A DNA stretch of 64,000 nucleotides. Source: Ptychodera flava (Eukaryota > Hemichordata > Enteropneusta > Ptychoderidae). The position numbers and the translations under genes are program-made. Location: assembly GCF_041260155.1 (NCBI RefSeq), contig NC_091928.1:44055637-44119636 (forward strand), read 5' to 3'. The notes below the pieces were generated by a model, which saw nothing but the letters and a program-made list of their open reading frames with translations, was not told the origin of the DNA and did not search any database. This document shows, in pieces, positions 35,810 to 48,289 of the stretch (position 1 is its first letter; every line of letters begins with the position of its first letter).

Positions 35810-37918
35810 TTACCCCAGGGGCCTTGCGTTATACCAGAAAAATATCGCTATTTCTAGAGGTAGAAGGCAGTATAGCGATGTGTTTCTCGTAACACACGGT
35901 ACGGCCACGAGGGATAATAAACGGGTGTTGTAGCCCGAATAAAGACCACGTTATAGGTGTTTTATAACTCATTACATGCCCATGCTCTTCTATGTTATTG
36001 CTTTGATGCACGGGCACTGAAACGATACATTAACAGAAGTTTACTGGGCAATCGTCCACAGCGGCTACAGTAGTGCCAATTCTTCACAAAAAGAAGAAAA
36101 AAATGTCCTTAGCATACCATAAAACGTCCTTGGTTCCACTTGAATCCTAGTTGTCAATGAGCTTTTCAAGTTCCTACGCTGCTGATATCGAAAAGCTTTC
36201 TGTTTTAGTCAGAGATTCGTTGCTCAATCCCGGGCGCCCATCATGCTCTAATCACCCGCCATTGTTTCAAAGCTGCAGACGACACCCAGCATATAGTCAC
36301 GTGACCGGGCACTTTTTCAACAACTATTTCCGGGGAGCCCTCTGACGTCACTTTTTTCGAACCATTAGGAACTAGTCGTACTAGTATTTATTCTCTCGTC
36401 ACGTGGCGTGTTCTGGCGAATTGCGACACGGAATGAGCAGGTGGCGTGTTATAAAGATTTCTATCTTATAGACTTACACAAAGTTAAAGTTGGGTGTCCC
36501 CTACCTTACAATCATGGCCTGATGTGCGACAGAGCATCGCCGATTGGCAAAGTTTTCCCAAATAAAAATTGCGCTGTCTTTCACTCGGAAATCTCAAAAA
36601 AGTGGAGCGCTTGGACGCAAAAAAAAAGAGATTCACTTCGGCATTTAATTTCATTATTGATATATTTCTCATATCTTTGTTGATATTGTAATGCAATCTG
36701 ACGAACGGAAGGGGAACGGGTTCATGAACATGCGTGTAATCATTTTGACAAAGCAACGCTGTGTGCTGTTCAGTTTCAAAATAAGCCAGTCCGAGTGTCT
36801 ATGAGTGTGGTAAAGTAAGGAGATAAGTATTTTGAACTTTTAATGTCCCCTGTTACGTTTCGGAATATTTAAATTGGGTTAAAAAATGAAGTCTTTCTTT
36901 ATTCAGAGCTAAGCTCAGGTTACTAAGAATAATATTTGCGTTCAAAGTTTCCGGCCACCCGATTTTCGTTTTCAAACCCGTAGACGTTAAGTTTTTTTCT
37001 CAACTGTCCGATAACATGTGACTCATATGCGATAATTCTAATTTCTCGAAGTCAGCAAGACATAAAGATCTAGCTTTCTCGTCATACATGACGGTTTTTA
37101 TTTTGGCCAACACGATCTATCTTTTCGGAGACCTAGTTGGAAAACCGCATTTATTTTTCAATTTCTTTTACTGTATACAGATCCTCCACACGGACGCAAC
37201 ATATCTACAAAACAGCGCCGCTCCTCCTGTACGTATGTCAGTATTGTTTTTTTTTTCTCCATAGGTGATGGCATTCCTTTTAAAACACATTCGCTGGCAC
37301 ACCGTGTACGTGCAGAAACGCAGGATCTCACGCACTGAACCATATAATAGTCACGCACAGGCTGCATTTGATGAATATTGACCACCGCTCGGTTAGGGTA
37401 GCCTCTTTCTGGGAACACAGTACGGTGCAATTACTGCCTGACAAGGAGTCTCCCATCGCATGTTATCATCAATGTCATCTCAACACCCATAAAACGCATA
37501 CATGCAAATCATTTATACCGACAGGTAAATGATTGACACGGAATTACCTGTGTTTAGTTCTTACTCATCCACAGTAGATTAAAGTTCAACTCTGGTGCCA
37601 TCGGGCTGCGGTGCAGTGTTAACCGTTAACGTTCAACCATATACGAGGGCATTGGACAAAAAGTTGCGTGCCTGTCTACCGCAGCTCTGCGTTTGATTTG
37701 TGAAAGACGGGCGCAGACCGCGCTTTTTATACATCGAGCGATAAATTTAGTCTCAAAGTTAGAAGGCACTTGATACGGCCATTGAGAATTCGGCGCACGT
37801 ATACTCCCGCCGTGACTAGAAAGCACACGTAGGCTTCGTGTTTGGAAGAATTCATCTTCCTTCGCCCGACCCGACCGGGGATTGCTGACGTGTGAGGTGG
37901 CATACGCGGAGACACGAA
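35810..37918. other. Intergenic DNA upstream of the small secreted-protein gene
   Basis: No supported gene. A TGACGTCA palindrome occurs at about 36343-36350. Chance frames only. Confidence 0.5.
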
Positions 37919-38015
37919 ATGGCTCGAGTTAATGCGCTCTGTCAGCTCATCAGCTCCATTTTATCAATCTTGCTTGGATTTTCCATCGTACTAGGTCTCA
38001 TGTTCGCGCATTCAG
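37919..38015 (+). CDS. Exon 1 of small secreted-protein candidate: signal-peptide exon
   Basis: MARVNALCQL followed by a hydrophobic run and FAHS, then a good donor (CAG|GTAGGTA). The ATG context is GAAATGG. The hydrophobic profile and precise donor make a chance frame unlikely but not excluded. Confidence 0.5.
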
Positions 38016-41000
38016 GTAGGTACAGATGATCTCGTTTCTCTATAACGCCTGTATCTCTTCTCTGTCGGTGAGTTGTAGCATTGTCCCCGAGGGAGAACGC
38101 TGGTGCTGCGAGGACGCGGACGGCGCGGCACGGCAAGTTTATTTTGACGATACACCGTCATGGTCATGACTTGTATGTGTTTCTGGGTATACAAATGGCA
38201 ATATCAGGTCAGGTCTACGAAAATAGAGCGTCCATTACTATGAACACTTCTAGTACATGGCAATATTGTACTGCGAGTATGTTCATCGCAGGATTCGGGT
38301 AGGATAAATATTAACGCAACGAATGCCGACAATATCCGAAAATGGCCGAGTGGCAACTCTTGGTTCTCAAGCACACCACCATTATTACGGTACGGAGTTG
38401 AGTGTTTTACAGTTTATTATCTGTTATGAGGTGACCGCTGTGAGAAATCAGTGTTCCATCGTCCAACCGCACAGTCGTCCTATCGTTTAGGACAGTTTTG
38501 TGGCTGGCACCAAAATAACCTTTGCACCCGGGTATACTTGACGAGGTTTCAAAATCAAATACGTCCACCGTTTTTGGTAGAGTAACCGTGATATGTCTAA
38601 CACCAGATAAGCACAACAGGAAAGATTTTTAAATTTGCCGTTTTAAAAATACCTTTTCACAGTCTTACCCATTTTGTAAAATGTATTCGAATTGTATAAA
38701 CTTGGTGGGGATAACGGGCACAACATTTTCTAACACTTTATAACCAGATGCAGTCGTTATGGTGAAAATGGCGCCGCGGTCCAAAGATCTTGCAACAGTA
38801 CACAATATGTATTGCTGAAGATATGGCTTTTCTACAGGTTGACAAAATATTCGTAAAATATAATAATAAGCTCAAGCGATGAGTACCACATATTTGTACT
38901 ATAGAAAACAGTATTCATACAATACATGATGACGACGATGATGATGATGATGATGATGATGGGATGATGATGATGGTGATTGTTTTTGTTGTTGTTTTTG
39001 TTGTTTTTGTTATCATTATTATTATTATTGTTGTTGTTGTTGTTGTTGTTGTTAGTCCAGTAATGATATTACTACTAGCCGTAGCAGCAGTATCTCCATC
39101 ATCGCCCTCCTCTTTCAACCCATCATCACCTCAAACGGGACAGCATCTAAAACTGGCGCCGAAATGCAACAATATTTTACATCAGCTAATTGACTAAGCT
39201 TACTAACAGAACCTTCAAAATAGTATAAATATGTATGAAATATGGTTATGGATTGAACGACTGTGAATTTAGCACAAATATGAGATGAAGTCGTTGATGC
39301 AGAATAACATTAAGCGGAAGCAAGTGGCATAATTGGTTGTTATTCCATTTAAACAGTTTAAGCATAGGACGTTACTGCAAGTGTAACTTGTTGTAACCTT
39401 GCACCGTTTACTAATTGAAGAAAGTTTCATCACCTAAGTGTACTGTTCACATACACAGCACGAGGGTTCTGCTAACGGTTGGGACTTATAGACATAAATA
39501 TGGGAATATTTTATGCAGTGTTTTTGAAAGTTAAGCAGAGAAACTATACGTTACATATAGAACTCTAAAGTCGATGTTTAGGATTTTAAAAGAATCCCCC
39601 AATAAATTTAACCATATCGATGCCAGACTAGTCAAGCCTGTGAAATTTAGAATTTTGATGATATGAATGAATGGTGTGAATCTGCAATAATGAATATAGT
39701 TCTGCAGTGTGGTCCGCAGCCTACGTGCAACTCGACATGACATCTCGAACAATGAATTCCCCTTTACATAGGCGTGTCACGATGAGATCATTGAATTCGT
39801 CCCCCGGTTGACCTCAGCTTGACCTCTCAGTGTTGCTAAGATAGAGCTATCGATCTTTGTGCAGAACAGTGGCTGTTACAAAGACACCAACATTTAAAAA
39901 ATGTGAAGATTCGATTAACAACTGCAAACTTAGAGTGGTTTGGTCTATTTTATGAAGGTTGCACGAATACTTGTTCAAAAGTAACTCTGTGCGCTATTAT
40001 AGAATGTCGTGCTGACACTTTATACGTCCACACAGCTTTGAAAAGAGCATTAAACGACAGTCTGTTATAAACTAGGGCTTTATCAGATAATGGTTTCAGA
40101 GTGTTTGCTTCCGCGTACGGAAGTCCACATATATTGAGTCTATCAGTGTCTCTCAGCTTTCGGAACGAGAATAAACTCATCAGAAGGCCGGTACAGATGG
40201 TTGATAACAGGCGGATACGTCACACGTAAAATACATCTGCACAGATCTGTGAAGGCAGTATTACACGTTGAATTGGTTGCCATAGCATTAGGAACGTTTG
40301 TTGTCGTGGAATGTCGGTCTGCTGTACCGGTTGTTTGAGCAATCCAACTGCGTCAAAAACCGATCTATTTTTATCTGAAGAGATACTTCTGTCCTCTGCG
40401 TTCGTTAGAGTGACAGCATGGCCTTTGTACGACATGTAAATATTTTCAGGTATCTTCCACCAGAGGAGCGAGCAAATCTGGAACCTTACTTCACAAGGTC
40501 GTTACTGAAGGTCATAAGACTGTGCATAAACTCCCCACTTTCACGCCCTCATGTTCGAAGACCAAAAGGCTTATTTCATACATGATACTGCATCAATCGT
40601 CACACTAAACAAACGTATAGAAATATATCTTGAAGCAGGGAAATTGTTGTAAGCTCCCAATGTTTCCTTTCTATGCTTGTAAGCCAGCTGCGAGAGAGGC
40701 CCGATTTCCGTTCATTTTTGATATATTTTGTGAAATAGATCTACAGTTCCTTGTTCCACTCCGTAATCATGTCGAAATGCGTCCTTTGAAATTGTCCATA
40801 CAGTCCGTATAAGTATACTGTCTGATGTAGTCTTTGGAAATGCTAGACTGGACCAGAATTCATGTTTCAAAAGCTACGGCATACTTTGAAATATGTGAAT
40901 TATGTTAAGACCAATATGTATATACATTTACGGTAGAATGCCTCCCGGGAACAGATAGTCGGACTCTCAGATTTTTACAATACTCTTCTGGTATACCACT

Positions 41001-42418
41001 TTTGGGGTTCATTTTAAAGCTCTTGGAGTAATGTTCACCGTCTTAGTTTTCGAAAATCGGAAAAAAATATTTTCACAATTGGAGATAACACAGTGATGGC
41101 GGCCATCTTGAATTTCAAATATCGGTAAACGGTGACCCTTGATTTTTCATTTCATGATTTAGTAAGAGGATGGTTGAATGTTTTATTGAGGAAAGCTCTA
41201 GCCAAAGTTTAAGTCTTGCATACTACCTTAACCACACCAAAGAGAAAAGAATAAAAACATTTCGATTTTCAGAACAAAAGATCAAAAGTTACTTTTCCGT
41301 TAATAGGGTTCCGTCGCCCTCTTACATTCTTTTTTATTTCAGTATTTTTCCCCTACTCTTCCAATCAATTACGCTGAGTCATCGGCCATGTGACATGTCA
41401 GAGGTCACAGTGCCTGTCTATGCGATGTACAAATATTTAAATGTAAAGAAAAAACTGTGTTGGAAGGGTGCTCGATCATATCAACTTGTTGCCAGCATAT
41501 ATCAATAGGGCATGTATTCATTAAACTTCAGCAAAATCTATACAGCTTTGGGCGAATATTTTCTTGGGTCCCAAGTGATTGTCAATTAATAATTATCAGA
41601 TATACGAATCAATTAGATAATTTAATGTCCATAAAATTATGGACACCAAAATTTATCACTAAGGACTCCTTGTTTGCTATGAGCAGTGTGTAAGTGTTTA
41701 AACAGTGTTCGTCCGAACAACCTATCTTTTCAGTCTATCTATCATATCAAGCAATCTGTTTATTCTAGATTGGTTCAACCGTCGTGTATGTGTTGCCATG
41801 TTATCAGTCGGTTGGTATGATTTTACGTTTTAATATTAACGTATCTCTGTGTATTTTTTGCGTATGCCAACCGCACTCATCATGATCCACACTATTGGTC
41901 TGCAAAGACTGATAATAATCTTATACATTTTTCACTGCCGTCCTTGCGAGAATACAGAAAGGTGCGAAGGCCCCGCGCATTCATATTGATAGGCATACGA
42001 AACTTGTCTCAAAACCAAAGGCGATTCAATTCAAAATGGCCGACAGATACTTTTCTTGCCATGTGCAGTATATGCAATTTGGCCAGTTTACTTGTGTTTG
42101 CAGACCGCCAAACCAACCAGATTCTAGCCTAAACCGTGTGCATGCGTACTAGCCAAAATATGGATCTTATAGGATTCAATTAGAGAGAAATAAAAGAAAT
42201 ATTTGAATTTTAGAATTATGTGTCCCAAATTGGAAAACCTCACTCTGAGTCATGTACCATGCAACATAAGCATATGATAAAACCGCTCAACTTTGACCTT
42301 ATTTAACCTCTGCTATCTTACAGGTCAACCTCCATTTGATCCAAGCCAAAATCACACCGACCATTGGAGTCAGGGAATGCATCATGACGTAGACCATGTC
42401 CATAGCGCCGGCCATTAA
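37919..42418 (+). CDS. Candidate two-exon gene for a small secreted His-rich protein (63 aa)
   Basis: Exons 37919-38015 and 42324-42418. Exon 1 encodes a start Met, a short polar segment and a strongly hydrophobic helix (ISSILSILLGFSIVLGLMF) followed by AHS, a plausible signal peptide or anchor. It ends at CAG|GTAGGT in phase 1. The only continuation I found is an acceptor CTATCTTACAG at 42323 in matching phase. It gives GQPPFDPSQNHTDHW, then a His/Asp-rich tail ending AGH and TAA. The 31-residue tail has seven His and one N-glycosylation sequon (NHT). No dibasic sites and no known family. A truncated relative of an MCFD2-like leader is conceivable but weak. The 4.3-kb intron and the joining are inferred. 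Confidence 0.45.
38927..39053. repeat. Trinucleotide microsatellite (GAT)n then (GTT)n
   Basis: GATGAC/GATGAT units run into TTTTTGTTG and pure GTT units. Poly-Val and poly-Thr frames across it are artefacts. Confidence 0.9.
40932..41227. mobile_element. Family A element, third copy
   Basis: Starts GGTAGAATGCCTCCCGGGAA and ends GCATACTACC followed by TTAA (41228-41231). The left flank TTAC is one change from TTAA. Interior similar to the 27163 copy. Confidence 0.7.
42324..42418 (+). CDS. Exon 2 of small secreted-protein candidate: His-rich tail
   Basis: Follows a pyrimidine-rich acceptor (CCTCTGCTATCTTACAG). In phase it reads QPPFDPSQNHTDHW, then GMHHDVDHVHSAGH and TAA. Confidence 0.45.
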
Positions 42419-44562
42419 CGTCACGTGACTGATTGCGGTGCGGGACACCAAGGTTGTGACTATGGAAACATACACATTTTAATACCTAGTACCTGAAGAT
42501 TTTTCGCCATTGAGTCATGACTGGAACACGTGACTAGCCACAATGTGAGAAGACGGCAATGTGCCTCACCTGAGAGATTATCATAGATTCCAGAACAACT
42601 ACGTCATTGACTTGAAGAGAAGTTGCTGATCAAAAAGCCGATATAGTAATTATTGCTGGTTGTTTTAAATCGATATGGAAAAATCTTGAATATCCGATAA
42701 TTAATGTGTAAACGAGATCTTTTTTATGCAATAAGCGATTTTAGAAATCACAACGTGCAATCTAAATAAGAATTGTCCTTACCTACGCATAATTTAAATT
42801 GATTTGAAATATGGGAAGAATATCTTTAATATATGACATCATATTGTTTTGAAAGTGTTATTGTTGATTTTTTGACTTAGTTTATAATTTTCATTGACAG
42901 ACTTTTCTCTCTAAAAATTGCCTATAAGTTTGCCCGAGTCATTATTACACGCATTTGGTATCGTACTCTGCCCTTCATAACTTTTATAAAGAAGTTCAAC
43001 AAAAGCAGAACTTTTTATGTATTTTTTTTTGCTTTCCATTCACCAGTGTACGAAAGGTGTATACACAGGTTATTGATATAAATTGTTTTTATCATTCTGC
43101 AAAATCTGTGTATGACTGCACTACTGTTACCATAGTGGCACTTCTCATTTTCTTTAAGAAAACATGGCAACGCGAAATTACAATTATGTTGCTATAGCTG
43201 ATACGAATGTTTTAATGTTTAAACCTCGTAAATTCCGCCAACATATTATTATTAGAAAAATGCTAAACGCCATTCTGTTGTTCTGTCGAAATTCTTATTC
43301 GCTTAGTGACATGTAGGCTAAAGGTAGCTAGTCGTTGACCGAACTTTGGCCCAGTTGTCTTTTCTGACGTCACGGTGTATTCATCTGCAAAAATCTCATG
43401 CAAGATTGATTTTTATATATATATATCATTGTTCATTTGAGAAAATTATAGTTTCCAGTTTCTCGGATAAAGAAGTAACGTTTCATATAGTTTTAAATTT
43501 TATGCGAATCAAGTTCTCGTCGGGGCGGATTATTCTAGAATTTTGAAGCGTACTTTGTGCGTTACGACAAGAGCGCCCGCAACGGTGGCTTCTGTCACTA
43601 TCTAGCCTAGCCATCAACGATACCTCAATTACAACGGAACTCAAAAGTGTTCAAACCGTCTTTATCGAAATATATCTTCCGTCGAAAAATCATATTCAGC
43701 AAAGTGTAAACAGTTATATAGGAAATTCCTGTCATGTTAATATGTTTTTATGTTGTAGGCCTGCGGAACTTGCAGATATTGTCATCAGCAGCATTCACAT
43801 GACCTCTTCCCAGATTTTCTTCTTCTGTCAGTCAGCTTTGTACGATCTTGCAAAGTTCATTTGCAAAGTTCATTTAGAGACCAATGCTTACAGAATTGTT
43901 CGCATGTGAAAGGGAGAAGTTTATTTTGCTGCCTTTTCCATGACTGTCAATTTATGAGATTCCATTGCTATGCAACTTGCCTTTAATGTAAAAAAAGGAA
44001 CCATCTCTCATTTCATACAGTAGTTTTTCTTCAAACAACTTCGCAATTCATGGACACCAGAAAAGTTGTAATGACGGATCAGTATGCCAAATTTTGAAAG
44101 GCAGACGGCTCAAACGACGAATACATAGTATTCCATGAGGCCCCACACTCTGAACCTGATGCTAACATCTTTTTTACACTTCATTCACAAGATGGTGCAT
44201 ATTTCAGTCAGCTTACGCTGGAGCAATAATCTATAATGTCCATCCTTTCTAACAGTTATTTCACCAGAGAGTGTCAGATTTGTGCTTGGATTCTAGAGTA
44301 TTTCAAATCAAAAGATTGATTATTAAAATCCATTATTTATTTTGAATTTCTAGTGTTTTGACGTTGTGATTAATTATCTTGTGAGTGTTTAAGCTCTTCG
44401 CTAGTATTGTCTCATCTGGCAAGTCCTCGGTGTCGATTGTTTGAAGACACTCCATTCACATAGCCTAGTGCTCGCCAAAATGTCAATGAGGTGGTAATGC
44501 ATGTGATCTGTATGTGTGTGCTTTAGTAAACCAAGGTTACTTGTTGTTAGCTATACACCAGG
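42419..44562. other. Intergenic DNA, no supported gene
   Basis: AT-rich with only short frames. A short TA run near 43415. Confidence 0.5.
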
Positions 44563-44644
44563 TAGACTCAAAGATCCGTCGTTCGAGGGCGCTCTTTAGG
44601 CTCCCTTCTCTTAAGCGCCCTCGAGCGACGGATCTTTCAGTCTA
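44563..44644. mobile_element. Short palindromic element, copy 1 of the TAGACTGAAAGATCCGTCG family
   Basis: Near-perfect palindrome with ends TAGACT(C)AAAGATCCGTCG and CGACGGATCTTTCAGTCTA. Flanks TACACCAGG and TACATCAAG are a possible degraded 9-bp duplication. The second copy is at 53188-53288. Confidence 0.75.
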
Positions 44645-45530
44645 TACATCAAGTATAGCAAATTTAAAGCATTGAAAAGGGGCAAGCAATAGGGGCTGCC
44701 CGGCTTACTAAAATTAAACACGAATGTGTATAAAATAATTGAACAAAATATCCAATCTATCATAGACCACAAATGAAAAATTCAACCACAGGTATGGGCT
44801 CACGGATGTTTCATTGCCCCTACCGAAATGTCGGAGAGATCACAGTCATCTTAATGAATCGATGATGTGAGCGATCACGAGGTAAAGACCTACCTCATTC
44901 CCGTTAACCGAGAAGAAATTTAGAATAGCTCTATTTTGTATCACGCAAAAATAATATTACCTTCAGCTTGTCAATATTAAGTTCAACTCTTTCCTTCTTT
45001 GTAATATTTCGCGGTTTGCAAAGGTAAGGTTTGACTAGTTAAACAACAAGCAATGAGGGTAAGAGGGTTCATGACCTACAGTCGACGAGACAGTTGTCGC
45101 ATGTGAAGGAAATCCTCTCGCGTCAAATCAATTAAACTCCAGTGGTGAAAATCAGCTTAGTAAATGGAGATCAAGAACAATAGGTATCCGGGGGATGATT
45201 TTCTCCAAGGAAGACGCCCTCAACGACAATCATACAGATATTTCGAAAACCTTTACTGCCGCCACTGAGTTGCACTCTACACCGTGACTATATTTTGTCA
45301 TTTGTTAGTCTTGATGTGTTTCCACCACTTTCATCCTGTTTATTTGTTAATCCCAAAAATATGTGGCAATATTTTTCCAACACACCCCGTTTATGTATAT
45401 CTGTATCCAATGTTATTTTTATTATTGCCACTTATAGCTCCCAGTGTTGTTTGTAGCGTGGTTTGGTAATATCGGATGAATAAATTTGCACGTCTACTGA
45501 TCTGGTTGCATATTTTCTGTTTATTCTGTA
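44645..45530. other. Intergenic DNA, nothing supported
   Basis: Between the palindromic element and the TATG microsatellite I see only chance frames. Confidence 0.5.
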
Positions 45531-45639
45531 TGTATGTATGTATGTATGTATGTATGTATGTATGTATGTATGTATGTATGTATGTATGTATGTATGTATG
45601 TATGTATGTATGTATGTATTTATGTATGTATGTATGCGT
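45531..45639. repeat. (TATG)n microsatellite
   Basis: About 27 nearly perfect TATG units. Both-strand repetitive reading frames across it are artefacts. Confidence 0.95.
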
Positions 45640-45748
45640 TTGTGTGTCTGCGTCTGTGTCTGTGTCCCTCAATGTATGAATGTATATCCTAAGATGATGA
45701 TGAAGAAGAATTTTTTTTTTCGCTTCTCTCTCAGAAAATACATATTAA

Positions 45749-46035
45749 AGGTAAAATGCGCCTCGGAGACAGATCTTCGGACTGCCAAACTTTTACAATA
45801 CTTTTTTTCTACCACTTGTGGGGGCTCATAGTGAAATCGATTTTTTCCCCGATAGAACTAACACAGGGAAGGCGGCCATTTTGAAATTAATGTCGGGTAT
45901 TTTGTTTGTCTTGTACTACATTTGCTCGGTGACCCATTATTTTTATTCTTGATTTCGAAAGAGAATGGTTTAATGTTTCCTTGAGGAATATTTGAGCAAA
46001 AGTTTAAGTCTTATAATTTTGAGGCGCGAATTATC
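45749..46035. mobile_element. Family A element, fourth copy
   Basis: TTAA at 45745-45748 and 46036-46039. Ends AGGTAAAATGCGCCTCGG and GAGGCGCGAATTATC. It directly abuts a family F element and shares the central TTAA with it. Confidence 0.75.
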
Positions 46036-46039
46036 TTAA

Positions 46040-46267
46040 AGCCTCACCAGCTGTAACTCTTGAAGTTTGTCGACCTCAAAATATCTTCCTATTCTCTCCT
46101 GGTTTTCTCTGAATTCCACCCTTTGAAGGGATATGGGCTTTTACTGCATTGGGAAACCATTCCCAGTAAATGTATACGTACACCTAAATTAGTACATTCT
46201 CACAAACTTATTTTAGCTTAAAAGTAAAATCATAAAAATAATGCTACAAGATACAGCTAGTGGGGCT
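46040..46267. mobile_element. Family F inverted-repeat element, short copy
   Basis: TTAA at 46036-46039 and 46268-46271. Ends AGCCTCACCAGCTGTAAC and GATACAGCTAGTGGGGCT are inverted copies. A longer copy is at 60026-60524. Confidence 0.75.
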
Positions 46268-46271
46268 TTAA

Positions 46272-47846
46272 ACAACGTCTCATGTAACATAAGTAGTTCC
46301 GGAGGAAACATGGACAACTAGTCTTTGGTCCCAGCTAAAACATCAAAGAAAGCCTGTTAGATTCCACCAATGTCGGCTGAAGTCGAACGACCACGGTTTC
46401 AAACTGACACAAAACAGACGCAGAGATAACATGTGTGCAACTGGTCAGCTTAAAATATTTTTATTGCACAAAATACATTCGACGAACAGTGAGTGATATG
46501 TATGAAGTGTTAAAACCCATGTCAAAATGTTCCTGAACGTTGAGAGAATACTGAAATACAAGTCTTTTAATAAATTACTCCAGCTTTTAAGACGGGCTTA
46601 TCATACAACATTTTACAGTGTTGCCTATGTGTGTCAGATTACTAAACTTTTAACGTGCACTTTCGCGCCACTTTTTTCGTTAGTGGAGTGACGTGTTTCT
46701 TCTAGCCTAATTGTGCAAAATTACATTTTTGACCATGAAAGACATCGGTCGTTTGAGTTCCAATATTTTAGTAAAATTGGCCACTAAAGAAATCATCGAT
46801 TACACTTTAACTACACTTAGTATCCGAGGTAAAGATGCTGGTAACACTATTGGAAGCGTACACTTAGGAATAAGCTCAAAAGCGTACAGGAATTACACTT
46901 ATCGCGATACTGACACAGCGCCCTCTGTGTTATATATGCCGATAGTTTCCAAATACTCAATAAAAATATTCGGAAACAACTAAAAAGCAATAGGTGTCAC
47001 GAGGGAAAAAACTTTACATGGTGTGTAAATCTCTTGTTCCACACAAATTTTGAGCGACATTGCTATCGGCGGGATGACCAGACCAACACCGTCTGCGGTG
47101 TTGACCTTTTTATCGGGACAAAGTGTCTAGCGTCTGTACACGGTTTGTTGTAAATGGCTGGTGGTGAGTGTGTATATATCACTACTATGTGTGTGTTGTT
47201 CAACTAAATACGTGTATCTAGACCACTCAACAACGTGTAATTGTTGCGTATACTATAGAAATACTCTCAAAACGCTCAAAACGCAAATCATAATATCTAA
47301 GAACATAAACGCTGCGCCTCTAAAGGGCCTAGGCGCTACATATCACTGAAATTAGTATGTGCAGTAATTGATTTTATTCTAATATATCTTGCTAAAGTTA
47401 TCCAAAATCCACGTCTTGTATTTAAAAAAAAAGAAAATTGTTATTTTCCCCCACAGAGGTCGCTCAACATTTTTTTTCAATAGATAATCCCTGCCGAAGA
47501 AGTAATTACACGTCATCTCCGAGTCATCTTTCGTTGGTGTAATATTCATGTGACTTTATGGATTTCATGGATAATCTTCTAAATCAGCAGGTTTCTTAGT
47601 TTGTGGGTTGACCAAATGAGCGCCCTCTATTTTCCTGACAACATTACTGTTTTAAGAGCCGAGAAAGCTGACATTCCGAAGAAACAATAATGTTCTCACG
47701 ATTGTACATCAAAAATATAATTCTGCTCATCGTTCAACGATCTTTCTATTTCATAACGAGACCAAAAGAATACTGGAAATGGCATTTTAGATCCTGCATA
47801 AGAAACAAAAGGATAAAGGAGAATAATTAATGAGCTGTTAGTTTAG
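46272..47846. other. Intergenic DNA, nothing supported
   Basis: A 90-residue frame at 46711-46983 has no family, splice or repeat support. Confidence 0.5.
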
Positions 47847-48012
47847 GTAGGTAGGTAGGTAGGTAGGTAGGTAGGTAGGTAGGTAGGTAGGTAGGTAGGT
47901 AGGTAGGTAGGTAGGTAGGTAGTAGGTAGGCAGGTAGGTAGGTAGGTAGGGAGGTAGGGAGGGAGGGAGGGAGGGAGGGAGGGGGAGGGAGGGAGGGAGG
48001 GAGGGAGGGAGG
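47847..48012. repeat. (GGTA)n then (GGGA)n microsatellite
   Basis: About 24 GGTA units grade into about 15 GGGA units. The latter half has the G-tract spacing of a G-quadruplex. Leu-Pro-Thr and Ser-Leu-Pro frames on the minus strand are artefacts. Confidence 0.95.
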
Positions 48013-48289
48013 TTGATAGGTAGGTTGCATGAATTGGTATGTATATACGGATATATAAGTATACATTGTGCGAGCATTCATGCGTGTATTATTTAACACG
48101 AAAAATATCAAATGATACATACGTAATGTAAATGAGATAATACCAATGAGTTTATGACACAGAACGGTAATTGGGAGGATTGTGTCTTTGACGTACAAGA
48201 ACACCAGTGCCGGGACGCATGACAACTTTAGCATTACAATAAGACAGAAACATATACACTAATATATGGGGCACAGGCGACCCAATAAG

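Larger units (their letters stand above)
38016..42323 (+). other. Presumed intron of the small secreted-protein candidate
   Basis: Holds a (GAT)n/(GTT)n microsatellite at about 38927-39053 and a family A element at 40932-41227. An unproven 55-residue frame lies at 40418-40585. Nothing else supported. Confidence 0.45.

Noticed and set aside
40418..40585. 55-residue frame containing YLPPEERANLEPYF
   Set aside because: Protein-like wording, but it is isolated, lies in the presumed intron of the small secreted-protein candidate and does not fit its splice phase.
45391..45831. Frames of repeated His-Thr-Tyr-Ile and Met-Tyr-Val-Cys
   Set aside because: Translation of the (TATG)n microsatellite.
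47827..48234. 135-residue Leu-Pro-Thr frame on the minus strand
   Set aside because: Translation of the (GGTA)n/(GGGA)n tract.
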